From: Chthonomonadaceae bacterium
GTDB lineage: Bacteria; Armatimonadota; Chthonomonadetes; Chthonomonadales; Chthonomonadaceae
Direction of reading: 5' to 3'
Assembly: GCA_027459665.1 (NCBI GenBank)
Contig: DAIDHN010000004.1
Coordinates: forward strand, 1 to 64,000
DNA length: 64,000 bases
This document shows positions 1-9,522 of the stretch, in pieces; the first letter of the stretch is position 1, and each line of letters starts with the position of its first letter. The notes under the pieces were generated by a model. That model was not told the origin of the DNA and ran no database searches. It was given only the letters and a program-made list of their open reading frames with translations. Position numbers and translations under genes: made by a program.

Positions 1-162
1 CATCTCACCTGTGTCATGCTTTTCCCACTTCAGCAGGTTGTTGTGCAGCGGGCGCAAATTCATAATCGCTTTTCTGTCTACTGCCGGAGTTATCTTCAAA
101 AACGGAAGATACCTGCCAGCAGTATAGCGAAGCCTGGTTCCCAGCGGCAAACCTTCAGACAT
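1..162 (-). CDS. PqqD-like protein, C-terminus cut by window edge
   Basis: Only the first 54 codons are inside the window; the frame is open at base 1. The start is ATG at 162-160, preceded by AGGAAAGAG, and the stop of the upstream gene lies inside that ribosome-binding region, so the two genes are probably co-translated. The visible protein has a stretch reading LRPLHNNLLKWEKHDTGEM at residues 36-54, which resembles the 'RP.RN..v.WEe..dGe' opening of PqqD-family proteins seen in planctomycete-type genomes. PqqD itself is a peptide-binding chaperone for RiPP maturation, but many PqqD-like proteins have no known substrate. The assignment rests on a short match and is moderate; the role is unknown. 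Confidence 0.5.
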   Translation of the reverse strand, partial: MSEGLPLGTRLRYTAGRYLPFLKITPAVDRKAIMNLRPLHNNLLKWEKHDTGEM

Positions 163-171
163 ACTCTTTCC

Positions 172-1263
172 TTACAAATGGCACAGACAGCGCGTCATTA
201 TCTGCTGCATAAGCGGCTCCGATTTACGCCCCAGGTAGGTCTGTACCGCATAAATTTTGTTTTCTTCCACACAGTGCCACACGCCTCCCTCATACAGGGT
301 GGCCAGCGGAAGTGCAAGCCCGCGTGCCTCGCGAAAGATGCGTGCTTTTTCCGGCATGTTCACAGCGCCTTTATACACGAGTGCGCTGTGCCCGCGTGCA
401 AGGGTCTCTTCTGTTTTCTCCATACGCTTTAATGCCAGAGGAACGTTGATCTGAAACCATTCCTCCAGTTGAAAACGCTTCAGGGTCGTATCAGCCAGCC
501 CCCACCTGTCTATCACAATCTTTTCTCCATTGCGTAGAAACACAAGTCGCAAATGCCCCGAAAAAACTCTCTGCGTGTGCAGCCGAAACGACTCAGGAAC
601 ATACGCCTGCATGCCAAACAGCGCCCACAAATCAAACCCGTCACTGCTGTGGTCATACAGGGTGGCAAAAAGCTGTGCAGCAACACTTTGTATGGCATTG
701 CTCTCTCGCTGTATCCCTGCAATTTGGGCTATCACCAAACGGTTACAGGTATGGCAGTGCCATATCTTGCCCTGTCCTTTTCCCCCGCCCGAATACTGAA
801 AGGCTATGGCGGTGCGCTCACCATTCTCACCCTCTACCCGTTCTGGCTTCAAACTGCTCTCCAAAGCTCCTCCTGCTTTTCGGGCGCTTTTCGCAGTGTC
901 TTTCAGCACTTTTTCAAGCACTTTTTTCAATTCAGGAGGCGGTACTGGCGGGGAGGGGCGCTTGAACAGCTTTCGCACCCTCGGCGCAAGCACATCATAC
1001 AGCGTGCGTATCTGCCTGCTTGAGGTAGAAGCATCCTGCCATCTGATCTGCACGGTAAGCGCGCTTTCACCGGGAGCGTTCACACGCAGATACCCGCTTT
1101 CCTTTTCCATAGAAAAAGAAGTCAGGCTCCATTCAGGCGGCAGTTTGAAACGTATGCCCTGCCAGCCAATTACGGTTTGCTGCACCGCTTCGTCTGTTTC
1201 GTCTTCCTGCCGTTTGCGCGGCCTCGGAACAGCATTCGGTGCTGGCTGTGCAGTATCCGCCAC
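172..1263 (-). CDS. Uncharacterised protein with an internally duplicated WHC domain
   Basis: A 363-residue protein with no recognised family. The GTG at 1263-1261 is preferred over an upstream TTG because AAAGGAG sits 8 bases before it. The protein appears to hold two copies of one domain. Copy 1 begins near GIRFKLPPEWSL and ends with IWHCHTCNRLVIAQIAG. Copy 2 begins near GMQAYVPESFRL and ends with VWHCVEENKIYAVQTYLG. A charged, lysine-rich linker of about 70 residues interrupts copy 1. There is no signal peptide or membrane segment, so it is probably cytoplasmic. It lies 14 bases after the H-X9-DG gene and 9 bases before the PqqD-like gene, and presumably works with them. Confidence 0.75.
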   Translation of the reverse strand: MADTAQPAPNAVPRPRKRQEDETDEAVQQTVIGWQGIRFKLPPEWSLTSFSMEKESGYLRVNAPGESALTVQIRWQDASTSSRQIRTLYDVLAPRVRKLFKRPSPPVPPPELKKVLEKVLKDTAKSARKAGGALESSLKPERVEGENGERTAIAFQYSGGGKGQGKIWHCHTCNRLVIAQIAGIQRESNAIQSVAAQLFATLYDHSSDGFDLWALFGMQAYVPESFRLHTQRVFSGHLRLVFLRNGEKIVIDRWGLADTTLKRFQLEEWFQINVPLALKRMEKTEETLARGHSALVYKGAVNMPEKARIFREARGLALPLATLYEGGVWHCVEENKIYAVQTYLGRKSEPLMQQIMTRCLCHL

Positions 1264-1277
1264 GGTAAAGGCTCCTT

Positions 1278-2126
1278 TCAACGGGGTGCAACTCCCGCCA
1301 CATGTCCGTCCAGATAGAGTACATTGTCCTTTCCGTTGTGTCTGCCCGGGTTTGGCAGCCCGGTAAACGCGCTGTGCGCACCAGGTGCAAGGTCATTCGA
1401 GTCGAACAGCAGCGGGGTAGCAGATGCATTCGGCATTTTTGCCAGGCTAGCTGCACTCCCCAGGCTTTTGCCTGCCACCGCTGTGTTGTAGGCATAACCA
1501 AACTTGTTGTCATGGCCGTTTGACACTGCCGGGCAGTGCAGCTCTGAATTGTGCGGTACCCTTCCAATCAGGTCCTGATTAGAGGTCCAATTCACTGCGG
1601 GAGGCAGACCTCCCCAGTCCTGCGCATACATATTGAATGCGTTGTAGAGCGCTTTCAGGTTTTCGGCGCAGCTTCGAGGCACCTGCCCTGTATCCCCGCC
1701 GCCCTCAGTGCTGTTGGTAAACACCCCGGCGATGGTAATCACCTTGTGCAGCTCAAAGGCCGCCGCAGCTACGCACAGCAGGCAAAAAAACAGCACAGCA
1801 GCGCCTAATATGCTGCCCTCGCGTTTTTTTCCATTTTTCTTCACAGCAGCAGATGCCCCGCCGCCCAGCAGCGCCATCTCCAGTGCAGAACCCAGTGTAA
1901 GAGAAAGCAGCAGCACCAGGCTGCCGTACCTTTTTGAAAGGTACAGGCCCGCTCCCATTGAAACCATCAGCAGCAAAAATACCAGGGGAACCTGTAGCAG
2001 CACAGCTTTTTGAGCAGTAGCAGCTTTTTTGCCCATCTGCTGCGCTGTCGCATACAACGCCAGCACCACCAGCAGCACAGCCGCAACACCCAGAAACAGG
2101 TACCTATCCAAAGCAGCCTCAGTCAC
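1278..2126 (-). CDS. Membrane protein with C-terminal H-X9-DG (DUF1559-like) domain
   Basis: A 282-residue protein with a GTG start preceded by GAGGAGG at 5 bases. The N-terminal half has four hydrophobic segments (near residues 8-28, 43-63, 68-90 and 105-125). The C-terminal half starts with CAENLKALYNAFNMYAQDWG, the layout of DUF1559/prepilin-like domains common in planctomycetes and Armatimonadota, and ends in RHNGKDNVLYLDGHVAG, an exact H-X9-DG match. Classical members start with a type IV prepilin signal; here a multi-span anchor replaces it, so this is not an ordinary pseudopilin. It sits 10 bases after the OPT transporter gene, in the same operon. Confidence 0.8.
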   Translation of the reverse strand: MTEAALDRYLFLGVAAVLLVVLALYATAQQMGKKAATAQKAVLLQVPLVFLLLMVSMGAGLYLSKRYGSLVLLLSLTLGSALEMALLGGGASAAVKKNGKKREGSILGAAVLFFCLLCVAAAAFELHKVITIAGVFTNSTEGGGDTGQVPRSCAENLKALYNAFNMYAQDWGGLPPAVNWTSNQDLIGRVPHNSELHCPAVSNGHDNKFGYAYNTAVAGKSLGSAASLAKMPNASATPLLFDSNDLAPGAHSAFTGLPNPGRHNGKDNVLYLDGHVAGVAPR

Positions 2127-2136
2127 ACGCCCTCCT

Positions 2137-4176
2137 CTAGAACGGCAGATAGTTTACAGATTTTGCTATGAGCGCCAGTGCAATAGAGGCCATGGCAATC
2201 AAACCCGTGCCGCACGAAAACCCAGCAAGCAAAACCGGCGTATACTTGCGCCAGTTGTCTATGCCAAACCGTTTTTCAAAATAGTGCTTGCTCAGCCAGG
2301 CTCCCAAAAAGGTCATCAGCACATCTGGCGGATTCGCACCCACCCCTCCCACAAACCCATAGTAAAATAGCACAGGTATGCGCAGCAAAGAAAACAGGCC
2401 GTATGTGAGCAGGCCCGAAGCTATCCCCAGCCCGATGCGAGGGAAGTTGATTGCCAGATGCACCCACTGCATGCCGCCGCTTTTGGCATTGATCTTGTCG
2501 AACATAGCCTCAAAGGTTGCAGCAATTGGCCACATCTTATTTGCAAACGGAAATTGCGATGAGGGAATCTGGTTGGTGTGCCAGAAAAACGCCCAAAATA
2601 CAAAACTGGCTGGCAGCACTATCACAAACATAAGCGCCTCAGCCTTGATAAGGCTCACAAATTTTGTGCCTGTCAATTCCAATTCTCTAAAACGCTGCGC
2701 CAGGTACCCAAAATCGTTGAGCGGTATGGGAGCATACCAGGCGTCTACGTGCGTATACCCCGACTCCATAATAGAGATTTGCTGCAGAAACGGCACCGAT
2801 ACCGTACTGCCCGTGAGCGCATTCATGCGTGCAGATACATACGAGTTGATGGGCGACCATACTACGCCATAGAAAATCAGCAGCCACACCGGAAAGGTGT
2901 GCGGAATGCCATTGGTCTTGTCGCTGGAGATAAGATGCTCGCAAAGCAGCATGTAGAATACTGTAACAGAAGCCCAAATGGCTATTGGAAGCCAAATAGG
3001 CACGTCTCCGCGTCCCTTTGGAAGCGTCAGCTTCATGCCCCGGTTGCGCCTGGCGTTTTTCTCTGCGCGCAATACGCTTACCACACTTGCAAGGCCAATG
3101 ATGGCCACTGCAATCTGCAGGCCAATGGTAATAGAGAGCCAAAACTTAATATCCGTTACCTGCTTGGTGTAGATGCCGTTCATGCCCGGTGTCCAGCCAT
3201 TGGAGGTAGAATTGCCAAACAGCCCCAAGTGGTAGAAAAACGGTGCGCCAAACACTCTGAAGAGGAAGCAGCCCCACAGCGAACCCGCTACAATGGGGTA
3301 GGGTATCACAAAGCCGACGAGTGCATTGCCAATGTTTGGATTGATGCCTGTGATAGCGCCGGGCAGTATGCTTTGCGTGTTGGTTGTGGTATCGAGAAAC
3401 GGAATGGGCAGCAGCTGAAACGCATGCCCAAACACCACGCCGGTAAATACAGGGATGGCTATGTAGAGAAAGCCAAACAACAGACCTATGATGGTGCCAA
3501 TAGAAAATATGCTCCAGCGCCACGACTCTTCCTTCGAGGCGGCGTCTGCCAAAGCGGTTGCCCCCGATGCAGCCACTGGCGCCATTGGGAAGGGCAGTTG
3601 CTCTACATCTGAGGTAACGCGAAACAGAAAGTAGCCGGCGCTTATCCACATCAGGCGCCCCAGTACCTGCCCTGCTACCATCAAAAGAATGGGTTCAAGC
3701 CATGCCTTGTCAAGAAAAGTGCGGTGAATCAGGGCAGGAGAACCCGCAGGCGGCACCACCCAGTGCGGTATTGACTTTGCAACCAGAGCTGCCTGGGGTG
3801 ACTGCACAAAATACTGCGCCCAGATAAACCCGCCAAATGGGCCGCCCGACAAACCCTTGTCTGCTGCCAAACCTGTGAGAGAGGCGGCAATATAGTAAAG
3901 TATGTATATTTCCTGGCGTTTCATGGGCAGGAAGGAACGGCGCATGATCTCTGAGAAGAGAACTATGGTCACCCATTCTGCCGCCGGGCCAAGTCCCTGC
4001 CCTGCCACCAGCCCAAGATAGAGTGCGCCGGGCAGCATGATGAGCGCTACAAAAAGAGTGCCCACCACAGTTTTCGAGCTGAAGCCTTCTACGAATTCCG
4101 GGGCATTGCCCTGTTCGTCATTCGCCTCTACTTCAACCTGCTGTCTTGCACGTGCAATTTCGCTTTCAGCCGACAC
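2137..4176 (-). CDS. OPT-superfamily (DUF6785/6784-like) transporter
   Basis: A 679-residue polytopic membrane protein with roughly 14 hydrophobic segments. The GTG at 4176-4174 is chosen because GGGGAGG lies 8 bases upstream; a TTG 24 bases earlier has no such site. Residues near 35-100 (GTLFVALIMLPGALYLGLVAG and the following MRRSFLPMKRQEIY region) resemble the oligopeptide-transporter-like DUF6785 family of planctomycetes and Armatimonadota. OPT proteins move small peptides or metal chelates by proton coupling, but the substrates of this bacterial branch are not established. It follows the M28/FtsX fusion gene by 41 bases and precedes the H-X9-DG gene by 10 bases. A peptide-related role is inference from the neighbours. 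Confidence 0.75.
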   Translation of the reverse strand: MSAESEIARARQQVEVEANDEQGNAPEFVEGFSSKTVVGTLFVALIMLPGALYLGLVAGQGLGPAAEWVTIVLFSEIMRRSFLPMKRQEIYILYYIAASLTGLAADKGLSGGPFGGFIWAQYFVQSPQAALVAKSIPHWVVPPAGSPALIHRTFLDKAWLEPILLMVAGQVLGRLMWISAGYFLFRVTSDVEQLPFPMAPVAASGATALADAASKEESWRWSIFSIGTIIGLLFGFLYIAIPVFTGVVFGHAFQLLPIPFLDTTTNTQSILPGAITGINPNIGNALVGFVIPYPIVAGSLWGCFLFRVFGAPFFYHLGLFGNSTSNGWTPGMNGIYTKQVTDIKFWLSITIGLQIAVAIIGLASVVSVLRAEKNARRNRGMKLTLPKGRGDVPIWLPIAIWASVTVFYMLLCEHLISSDKTNGIPHTFPVWLLIFYGVVWSPINSYVSARMNALTGSTVSVPFLQQISIMESGYTHVDAWYAPIPLNDFGYLAQRFRELELTGTKFVSLIKAEALMFVIVLPASFVFWAFFWHTNQIPSSQFPFANKMWPIAATFEAMFDKINAKSGGMQWVHLAINFPRIGLGIASGLLTYGLFSLLRIPVLFYYGFVGGVGANPPDVLMTFLGAWLSKHYFEKRFGIDNWRKYTPVLLAGFSCGTGLIAMASIALALIAKSVNYLPF

Positions 4177-4217
4177 GCCTGGTGCCTCCCCATGGTACAA
4201 GTATGATGATGCCGCCG

Positions 4218-7200
4218 CTATGCATTGGCAGGCTCTGATTGCAATTCTTCACCCGTCAGATATTTCTCCCGTTCTGCTTGCTTGAGAGTACGCCAGATCA
4301 GGAACTGCTTTCTCAGCGTATTCAGGAACCTGCGATTCACGCGCTTCCAGTTGGATATGTCGCCGGAGACACGCTTCAGCACCAGATGTATCTCAAATAC
4401 ATCGGGGGTATCTGTAGGAGTCGTATCTACCGCGACATGCTGCGACACGCCCAGGTCGAACGGTGCAAGCCAGGCCATGCAGCTAATACGGTAGCCAGGC
4501 AGACCGTTCACTTCATACTCTTCGCTCTCCACCTTCTGGGTCACAAAGTCGCCAATGCTGTACTCTTCATATGCTTTCAGCCATTCATTCAAAAATGAGT
4601 TGAGGCCGGAAGCCTGATCGCCCGTGACAGCAAACGGCAGCGGAATGCGCCAGTCATCGCCATCTGGGTCGGGAACCCGCCAGTGACGGTCTACTGCCGG
4701 GGTAGCCACCTCAGAAGCCTTGCGAGCCGGATAAATAGTGGAAAGCAGAACCACCGCAACAACAATTAGCGTGGTGCCCACCGCACTGGTGCTTGAGAAG
4801 TTAAGGTAGAGTGAAGGAACCCAGCCCGTAAGCACCAGCAGTTTGCTTAGCAGCTGCCCCAGCAGATACCCTGCCACCGAGCCAAGTATGGCATACACAA
4901 GTGCCTCGGCAATAAACAGCATGCCTATGTGTGAGGGCGACAGCCCAATAGAAGAGAAAATGTGTATCTCGCGAATGCGCTCATACACCGAGTTGAGCAT
5001 GGTGTTCAGCACAATGAGCGATGCCAGTATAATGGGAAACAGCACCAGCTCCAGCCCCGAAGACGAGGTAGCCGCAATAGATGAGAACCGGTACACCTTG
5101 CCCACCTGCGCCGCCGTGTCTGCATGAGGATGCATTACCTGCCCTGCGTAGATGTTCAGATCGAGCCTGTGCATCAGCGGGTCGAGCTGCTTCATTACTT
5201 CCATTGGATTGTTGAAGTCTATTGCGATTGAGCGTAGCTGCGCCCCCATATCCATAGCGGTTCGGTAAGGTATGAAGAACACCATGTCTGGTTCAAGGTG
5301 AATATAGTTCTGAAAGCCCTGCGATGCCCCGCCGCCCCCGCCGCCGCCGCTGGACTGCGACTGCTTGCTCATGGCTATGAAGTCAACAGGAGTAAGCATT
5401 TCGTTGTCTAGGTCGAGTATGTGCTTCAGCTTCTGGCTGTCGAGTATGCCAATCACACGGTATTTCACGCCGCTGTAGTTTACGGTAGCAGTGCCCACAT
5501 CACGCAGCCCTATGTGCAGTGACTGTGCAATGGTATCGGGCAGAATCACATCATACCGGTCGCCCTGCCGAAACCATCTGCCAACGGTCTGCCCTGAGCT
5601 GTTTTTCAGCAGTGCATCCTGGGGTCTGGAAATATGGCTCTCTTCTGGCGACAGGCCGCAAAGTGCTCTGGCATCGTACGAGCGGTCGGCACGCTTCAGC
5701 GTAAGGAACGACTGTTCGCCGGGAGATGTACCGTAGAACCACGCACGCGGCGCTACCGAATAGTTTCTGCCGTATTCATCTGACAGAATGCGGTATGCCG
5801 GTTCCTGCAGAGGGTCCCACATAGGGGTGCGTATCATTATGCCGCTGTACCGCGGGCCAAAGTCGCTGGGAGCGCTCACCTTGTTGAAACGCATTACCTG
5901 CACCACCGAGGTAAACGAAAGCACTGTGAAAGTAAGCAGAATCAGCGTGATGCAGGTAAGCGCCGTTCGTGTTTTGCGTCTGCGCATGTTGGAAATGCCC
6001 AGATTGAATGCTGCCAGCGCCACCGAGACCCGCCCGATGTCCACCTTGTGTACGCCCCCCATGCTCTGGCTCATCTGTTTCACCTGCTCTTCAAACTTGC
6101 CAACAATCATTCCAATCACGATAGAAGATAGGGCAAGCATTACGAAGGCAAGCAGCACGATAACCGGGTTCATAGTGATGTCAAAGGCAGGGTGTATGTA
6201 CCTGAACACAATAAAGATCAGCAGGAATATCAGTGCTGCCGTACTCAGCTGCCTCTTGAGATCAAAGAAGCCAAAAAGCAGTCTTTCAGAGAAGTATGCA
6301 AAGGGCATGAGCAGCGCCAGGTAGAAAATCACTCCTTCCACCACATCCATGGCAGTTTGCTGCACATCCGGGTAGGCGCGGCTTTCCAGGCCCCATGCCT
6401 CTCTTGAACGGGCATCAAAGAGTTCCCAGTTTTTTTCGGCTCGGGCTTTTTTGGCCTTCTCTATCTCGATTTTGGCCATATTGTGCAGCCCGGGCACTCC
6501 CTCGCTGCTCTTCATATCGAGAATGCGAAAATTCGCCAGCCGCCTCATGCGGTAATCGTCAAGCTTCCACATATCCTCAGCTACATGCAGCGCAGTATCG
6601 TAGATTGCCCCTGAGCGTGCTATTTCGCCTTTCGAATTCACTGCAGCAGGCGTACTGGAGGTGGTTCCTCCATTCAGATCGGCGTTCTGCCTCTCGCTCG
6701 CGTTGCCCGCCACTAAATACCCTACGCCTGTAGGGGCGGGGGAATAGGTGGGGTTGAAAGGATGCCTGAAGTCGTACTTTGAATTGATAAGCAGCAGCCT
6801 TGTATCGCCAGGGCCGCTGGTCATGGCGATTTTCAGACGCGCTCCCGGCTGGGCAAAAAGCACTGCCAGGTCTTCTACATACGATGAAGAGTTTGCGCTG
6901 TCTTGCGGGGCCAAGGCATAACCGAACATACGGGGTTCGCCATCGGTTGATCCATCGTAAATACTTATTCCCGTAAGAGCCTGCAGCGACTGCTGGTCTA
7001 CCAGGTCATATATGGCAGTAGGCACGCATCTGAACACAACAATGGGCGCGGCTGTGGTGGCTGTAGTTACCTGCAGAGAAAGAGGTACTGCCTCTGCGCC
7101 TTCCGGCCCCTGATCAGGGGCATAGTCGATCTGTCCGCGGTGCGGATTTGGTTCCTGTTCGCCGCTGCCGTCTGGGTTCAGGCGGTAGTTGTTTTCATCC

Positions 7201-9353
7201 AGATGATAGGCTTCCAAAGAAACCTGCCGATTGTACCCGTATGCAGTAAGCGGCGCTACGCCCGGAATGGAGTAGTAGTCTTCGCAGGGAATATGCATGC
7301 CTGAAGCAGTAAGAGCTTCGCCTGTTTTGGGGTCGATTTGGGTAGGCTCTCCCTGCGAGTTGAGCTGCAGTTCCTTCATTTTATCCGGCGTAGTCCACTC
7401 AGCCGGGGCAATCATGTTTCCCCGCACCCCCATAAAACTCTTGGTCTGATTGCGCAGCACCACCAGCGTATTCACCAGTTTGGGGTCGGGGCTGGCGATA
7501 AACGAGCGTTTGGGGTTGAATATCTCTACATGACCATCTACCGTGGCAAAGCCTCCCTGCAGCGCAAGGCGAGACCATGCCGACGGATCGTGGATGGGCA
7601 TTTGCAGCTTGGAACTGTCACGCTGGTCATTAGGGTCGGTTACTATGTGCCACATGAGGCAGTTGAGCAGCCGCAGCTGTGTTGCCAAATTGGATATGTT
7701 GATGTGTGATGGGAGGTCGAAAGGCGTATCCACCAGGTTTCTGCTGTCGTTGGTGGTAGCAAAAGTCACGCCGTTTCCGCCCGCCATAGTCACCGGTTCA
7801 GAATCGAAGGCTGGCTGCCCGGGAATATAGTTGCGCCAGTTTTTTCCATCTACCGGGTTCACGCCGTCATTGAAATACTGCGTCGAGTCGAAGCCGAAAG
7901 TTTGCCCTACATAGTCAGCATTTTCGCGGCACACGCGCGCTATGTCGCTGAAGCGCCCCTGTATGTCTTCTCGAAAATCGTAGAACCACCCCTTGTAGAA
8001 AATTCCCACCGATTTAGACTGGCTCGAAAGGTCAAGGCCGCACCAAAGGTATATTTTCGGCGGCTGCCGCAGCGAATCAGAATGCGGGCTGAGATAAAAC
8101 CCGCCGTTGAGGGCCAGCATCACAAGCAGAGATATGCCCATCGTGATAGAGAAGCCATTTACCCGTGCAGTTCCGGGGGCTGTTTTCTGCCGCAGGGCGG
8201 CAATGAACAGCAGTAGAAACACTGCCAGAAATATGCCCAGCCACGCTCCCACCTTTGCCTCATTCTGCTGGGCAAGCGCCGACTGAATGGTGCTGGGAGG
8301 CATCCACGAATTCATGTGCTTGTTGAGGTATTCGCGTATACCCTGCAGTGCCTGAAAATGCGCGCTGCATGCTACGAACCACATTGTGCGCTTGGGAGGG
8401 TGAGCCTTGAAGGCACGCATCATCTCCAGCATGCCAGCGACTCCGCAGGCAGACTCAGCACCCGGGGCGAGAGCAGGTACAATAGATGTTGAATCGTAGT
8501 AGCTTTCAACTACTATCACCTGCTTCTTGAGTTTGGGGTCGCTGCCTGGCAGTATGCCTGTGAAATTGCGGCATATCTCCTGCTTCCAGGGCATGTTGCA
8601 ATGCAGCGTTACCGTAGGCGGCCTGCCGCCTGCACATGCCGCAAGCAAAGGGGCCGCCTGGCTTTGCGTCATGTAGAAGCGGGGTATGGAAACGGGTACG
8701 CCAATAAACTTGCTGTCGGCTTCGCCGCGCAGCGTAGAATCTGGCGCGATGAATATCACTGCCTTGGCGCCAAGCCGGGGAGCATTCAGCCACTGCTGCC
8801 CGCAGTTGAAATCAACCAGTGCAATCGAACCTTCCACATTCTTGCCGTTGAAATTGTTCAGGTGTCCATCCCCCACATAAATCAGGGGAGCAGTGAGGCC
8901 GTTGGCGGGAAGTGTGGAAGTTTGCACCAGATTGGGCCAGAGTGGATACATGCGCAGATGCTGCCCTGCACCGGCAGCATCCAGAGTGGCATAGGCCCCG
9001 CGGGCGGGGTCAGACACAACAGGATCGTAGGGAATTACAATGGGGAAGCTGTCGGTATGAACATTGTTGCTGCCAAGTATGCCGCACATTTGGGAATAAA
9101 CGTAGTCAGCTGCCTTCTTCTCACCAGGGTAGCCTGCAATTCTGCTGCCAAAGCCGGCAAGAGTATCTACAGTCTGCTTCAGATTGACAGGGCTGACGCC
9201 TGCATAAAACTGCCTGTACATTGGCGCAAGACCAGCTGGAACCGGGTCTGCATGTGCCATGAATGGCAGGGACAATATACCGAGCGCAACGCAGAGAAAC
9301 GCACCCACGAAACTGCGTACGCGCCACCATGGGTTTTTCCCAATGCAAGGCAT
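4218..9353 (-). CDS. M28-peptidase-like/FtsX-type permease fusion, exported
   Basis: A 1,711-residue protein. The start is ATG 9353 with AAAGGGAAG upstream, opening a signal peptide (residues 1-36, ending FMAHADP). Residues about 60-350 are an M28 aminopeptidase-like fold with a PA-like insert near 155-245. The expected metal-binding motifs are degraded: HxD reads YYDS (285-288), the GADDNASG loop reads GAESACG (298-304) and the EE pair reads HF (332-333). Two membrane segments follow near 375-430. A large exported region leads to a MacB/FtsX-like permease with transmembrane segments on both sides of an extracytoplasmic domain that contains a run of seven glycines. No ATPase gene is visible beside it. 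It is probably a non-catalytic binding or scaffold domain fused to a mechanotransmission permease. Confidence 0.8.
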   Translation of the reverse strand: MPCIGKNPWWRVRSFVGAFLCVALGILSLPFMAHADPVPAGLAPMYRQFYAGVSPVNLKQTVDTLAGFGSRIAGYPGEKKAADYVYSQMCGILGSNNVHTDSFPIVIPYDPVVSDPARGAYATLDAAGAGQHLRMYPLWPNLVQTSTLPANGLTAPLIYVGDGHLNNFNGKNVEGSIALVDFNCGQQWLNAPRLGAKAVIFIAPDSTLRGEADSKFIGVPVSIPRFYMTQSQAAPLLAACAGGRPPTVTLHCNMPWKQEICRNFTGILPGSDPKLKKQVIVVESYYDSTSIVPALAPGAESACGVAGMLEMMRAFKAHPPKRTMWFVACSAHFQALQGIREYLNKHMNSWMPPSTIQSALAQQNEAKVGAWLGIFLAVFLLLFIAALRQKTAPGTARVNGFSITMGISLLVMLALNGGFYLSPHSDSLRQPPKIYLWCGLDLSSQSKSVGIFYKGWFYDFREDIQGRFSDIARVCRENADYVGQTFGFDSTQYFNDGVNPVDGKNWRNYIPGQPAFDSEPVTMAGGNGVTFATTNDSRNLVDTPFDLPSHINISNLATQLRLLNCLMWHIVTDPNDQRDSSKLQMPIHDPSAWSRLALQGGFATVDGHVEIFNPKRSFIASPDPKLVNTLVVLRNQTKSFMGVRGNMIAPAEWTTPDKMKELQLNSQGEPTQIDPKTGEALTASGMHIPCEDYYSIPGVAPLTAYGYNRQVSLEAYHLDENNYRLNPDGSGEQEPNPHRGQIDYAPDQGPEGAEAVPLSLQVTTATTAAPIVVFRCVPTAIYDLVDQQSLQALTGISIYDGSTDGEPRMFGYALAPQDSANSSSYVEDLAVLFAQPGARLKIAMTSGPGDTRLLLINSKYDFRHPFNPTYSPAPTGVGYLVAGNASERQNADLNGGTTSSTPAAVNSKGEIARSGAIYDTALHVAEDMWKLDDYRMRRLANFRILDMKSSEGVPGLHNMAKIEIEKAKKARAEKNWELFDARSREAWGLESRAYPDVQQTAMDVVEGVIFYLALLMPFAYFSERLLFGFFDLKRQLSTAALIFLLIFIVFRYIHPAFDITMNPVIVLLAFVMLALSSIVIGMIVGKFEEQVKQMSQSMGGVHKVDIGRVSVALAAFNLGISNMRRRKTRTALTCITLILLTFTVLSFTSVVQVMRFNKVSAPSDFGPRYSGIMIRTPMWDPLQEPAYRILSDEYGRNYSVAPRAWFYGTSPGEQSFLTLKRADRSYDARALCGLSPEESHISRPQDALLKNSSGQTVGRWFRQGDRYDVILPDTIAQSLHIGLRDVGTATVNYSGVKYRVIGILDSQKLKHILDLDNEMLTPVDFIAMSKQSQSSGGGGGGGASQGFQNYIHLEPDMVFFIPYRTAMDMGAQLRSIAIDFNNPMEVMKQLDPLMHRLDLNIYAGQVMHPHADTAAQVGKVYRFSSIAATSSSGLELVLFPIILASLIVLNTMLNSVYERIREIHIFSSIGLSPSHIGMLFIAEALVYAILGSVAGYLLGQLLSKLLVLTGWVPSLYLNFSSTSAVGTTLIVVAVVLLSTIYPARKASEVATPAVDRHWRVPDPDGDDWRIPLPFAVTGDQASGLNSFLNEWLKAYEEYSIGDFVTQKVESEEYEVNGLPGYRISCMAWLAPFDLGVSQHVAVDTTPTDTPDVFEIHLVLKRVSGDISNWKRVNRRFLNTLRKQFLIWRTLKQAEREKYLTGEELQSEPANA

Positions 9354-9522
9354 AAACACTTCCCTTTCCTGAAAAAGAGCGGAGTTACTGACTGTAGAGG
9401 TACGGCTTTGCACCGTCACAGCTTATTTCATACTCTGTTTGACACCAAAATCGCAAATTCCTGCATTATTTTTCTTATTTGCCCCAAAATCTGCGCAAAA
9501 TCTGCCTGCAAGTCTTTATAGC

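Noticed and set aside
2578-3612. 344-codon open frame on the plus strand
   Set aside because: It lies antisense to the OPT-type transporter gene and has a shadow-like composition.
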